Translations under genes and position numbers: made by a program
Shown here: piece after piece, positions 20,062-21,637 of the stretch
Numbering within the stretch: position 1 is the stretch's first letter
How the letters are laid out: each line of letters starts with the position of its first letter
Origin: Hofstenia miamia
Lineage: Eukaryota; Xenacoelomorpha; Acoela; Hofsteniidae
NCBI GenBank assembly: GCA_900660155.1
Contig: CABFPE010000055.1
Span: 840,460 to 862,096 of the forward strand
Length of the DNA stretch: 21,637 bases
Direction: 5' to 3'
Notes under the pieces: model-generated
Told to the model about the DNA's origin: nothing
What the model saw: only the letters and a program-made list of their open reading frames with translations
Database searches by the model: none

Positions 20062-20371
20062 GGATCACCTGAAGATGTGCCCCCCAAAGCTTTGAGGGGG
20101 CATATCTTCAGGTGGAAAATCTTTGGGGGAATATCTTCAGGTGGAAAATCTTGGGGGGGGGATTGTAGGAAAAACTAAATATGTCTTATACTTTACCCTA
20201 ACCCTAACCCTAACCCTTTTACCGTTGAAGCAAATAAATAAGGTTAGGGTTAGAGTTAGGGTTAGGATTAGGGCAAAAGTTGGGGGAATATCTTCAGGTG
20301 GAAAAAGTCGGGGGGAGTATCTTCAGGTGAGGCTAAATCTGGAAGTTGGGGGGCATATCTTCAGGTGATCC
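20062..20371. mobile_element. TIR element with minisatellite and telomere-like hairpin
   Basis: Ends are 24-nt inverted repeats with one mismatch: GGATCACCTGAAGATGTGCC plus four C at 20062-20085, and its complement at 20348-20371. The flanks ATTTTTTTG (20053-20061) and ATTTTTTG (20372-20379) may be an approximately 8-bp target duplication with a slipped T. Inside are five direct copies of TATCTTCAGGTG (20103, 20132, 20289, 20318, 20356), most linked by runs of 5-8 G, and a central telomere-like inverted pair. No coding capacity is credible. The repetitive ends fit a foldback-like DNA transposon, possibly hAT-like, but I cannot assign a family. Confidence 0.65.
20195..20273. repeat. Interstitial telomere-like inverted repeat
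   Basis: C-strand units (ACCCTA, nearly four) at 20195-20217 face G-strand units (GGTTAGGGTTAGAGTTAGGG and onward) at 20242-20273 across a 24-nt spacer. The arms can form a hairpin of about 20 bp. The right arm has two variant units (TTAGAG, GGATTAGGG). Confidence 0.9.
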
Positions 20372-20379
20372 ATTTTTTG

Positions 20380-21513
20380 CATTAGAGGTTTATTTACTTC
20401 CTTCTTTTTAGAAGGATAAACGAAATCGTTGGCTACGAAGGTCATCTTACATTATTTCATAGTGAATTCTATAAATACACAAATATCTTGGAATAATTAA
20501 ATTTGTCATCTAAGTATCCGTGTATTTACTATCATTGAACTAATTGATTGGCTATCATTAAATTTAAAGTCACTGGAAATTGACATTTATTGATTATTAT
20601 TCCGCTCTAATCAAACAGTTTAACGTCAACAAATGTCCTAAGTGATAATAGAGTAAAAAACTCTACTTAATTTCGTGTTGTATTTAATCATTAAAGCACG
20701 CGGGTATCTACTCCATTCCTCATCGACTAATTGACTTGAAATTGTGCTTTATATTGATTAACTAATTATAACGTTATGAAATTTATGTATGTTGATATAT
20801 GCTTTCTAAGTAAAGACTGTCTGTAACCATTTTAACTGTCAATATTGGAATATAACTTCATTATTTTAAAATAACTCGTCTTCAATTTTTAATGTGTCAA
20901 AAAACGTTACCTATTCACCGTATTTCCCCGAGAATTCCACACCACAATGACTAATTTAATTGTTGTTGTTTAATTTGACAAGCGTGACGCGGTTTAAATT
21001 CGACGAAGGTGATGTCAAAAAATTAAGGATTTGTTGGAATTCTAGTTTTCTTAAAAATATGTATTCAGTTTTTCTTCGTTTATTTGGCACATTATGCAAT
21101 TTGAAATTTTCTCAGAGATGATTGCACTGTTCTTTTATTCTGAAAATTGGAAAAAAATTGTAAGAGCCTCTATTGGCTAGAAATATGTAGAAAATGTAAT
21201 ATTTTTCTATTATTTTGATTCTACTTAGCTCCTGTTAGAAAATTCAATTGTTAGATAAGTCATTCGGATATTTAGTTTTTGACTATTTTGTGCTACATGC
21301 AGTGTATTTTTAAAAGACTTATTGACTAATTCAGTTCCCAAATAGCAAACGTTAATGAACCAACAATGGGCCATCGAAGTTGCCATTATTGGTCATTAAT
21401 GGCTGATGACTGATGGGGAATTAATGAGCCACTAATAATTGAAAACAATGATCCATTCATCAATTTTTTTCAGCATAGAACTTCGATTTAAAAAATCAAA
21501 GAGCCATAGACAT
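20380..21513 (+). other. Downstream AT-rich stretch: no gene recognised
   Basis: No exon or RNA gene is evident. An imperfect inverted repeat lies at 21385-21439: ATTATTGGTCATTAAT pairs with ATTAATGAGCCACTAATAAT, leaving a 4-nt bulge, around a 19-nt loop. Confidence 0.6.
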
Positions 21514-21637
21514 TTATATATATATGTATATAAATATAAGATTTTGGAATAAGTAGCCAAAGTCTTTTATCTGGTCAGTGCAAATTTAGAGCATCGAAAC
21601 AGGTTAATGCATAGTATATATATATATATATATATAT
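21514..21637. repeat. TA microsatellites at the window end
   Basis: TA-rich runs at 21514-21538 and 21614-21637. The second is cut by the window edge. Confidence 0.9.

Noticed and set aside
20123..20368. 81-codon open frame across the telomere-like element
   Set aside because: It is a translation of tandem and inverted repeats (repeated Gly-Glu-Tyr-Leu-Gln-Val and alternating Leu-Thr/Arg-Val), not a protein gene.

Overview
This is animal genomic DNA, very rich in A and T, with long introns and no operon structure. One gene is supported: a partial immunoglobulin-superfamily (IgSF) gene on the + strand. Its five exons (460-555, 667-840, 1675-1923, 13925-14068, 18612-18749) all start and end in phase 1. 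Spliced together they give one open frame of 801 nt (267 codons) encoding three successive Ig domains of 90, 83 and 94 residues. There is no start codon, signal peptide, transmembrane segment or stop, so the gene continues past both edges. The host cannot be named from sequence alone. The TTAGGG-type telomere-like repeats argue against an insect (usually TTAGG) or a nematode (usually TTAGGC). An AT-rich invertebrate such as a tunicate, cnidarian or flatworm is a guess.

Layout: 1-459 is intron and microsatellite. 460-840 holds Ig domain 1 on two exons, 1675-1923 holds domain 2 on one exon, and 13925-18749 holds domain 3 on two exons 4.5 kb apart. 18750-21637 is downstream intron. The nominal 12-kb intron (1924-13924) and the 4.5-kb intron (14069-18611) are full of small DNA transposons. 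These include TTAA-flanked piggyBac-like MITEs at 4002-4395, 6651-7149, 10955-11468 (partial copy at 8047-8337) and 17418-17834. There is also a hAT-like MITE with a perfect 8-bp target duplication at 6122-6363, and an internally deleted mariner-like element at 14899-15446 that still carries the end of a transposase reading frame. A terminal-inverted-repeat element at 20062-20371 encloses a telomere-repeat hairpin.

The assembly is suspect between 7113 and 11245. A 1,225-bp block at 7113-8337 recurs at 10021-11245 with a constant offset of 2,908 bp and no difference seen at the places compared. Each copy abuts a single N (8338 and 10020), and each contig end lies inside a MITE. The simplest reading is that two overlapping contigs were not merged and a 1.7-kb contig (8339-10019) was placed between them.

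No wholly new biological system is evident. The items most worth a second look are the telomere-hairpin element, the Ig domain that lacks its core tryptophan, the MITE family with its terminal changes, and the apparent assembly duplication.
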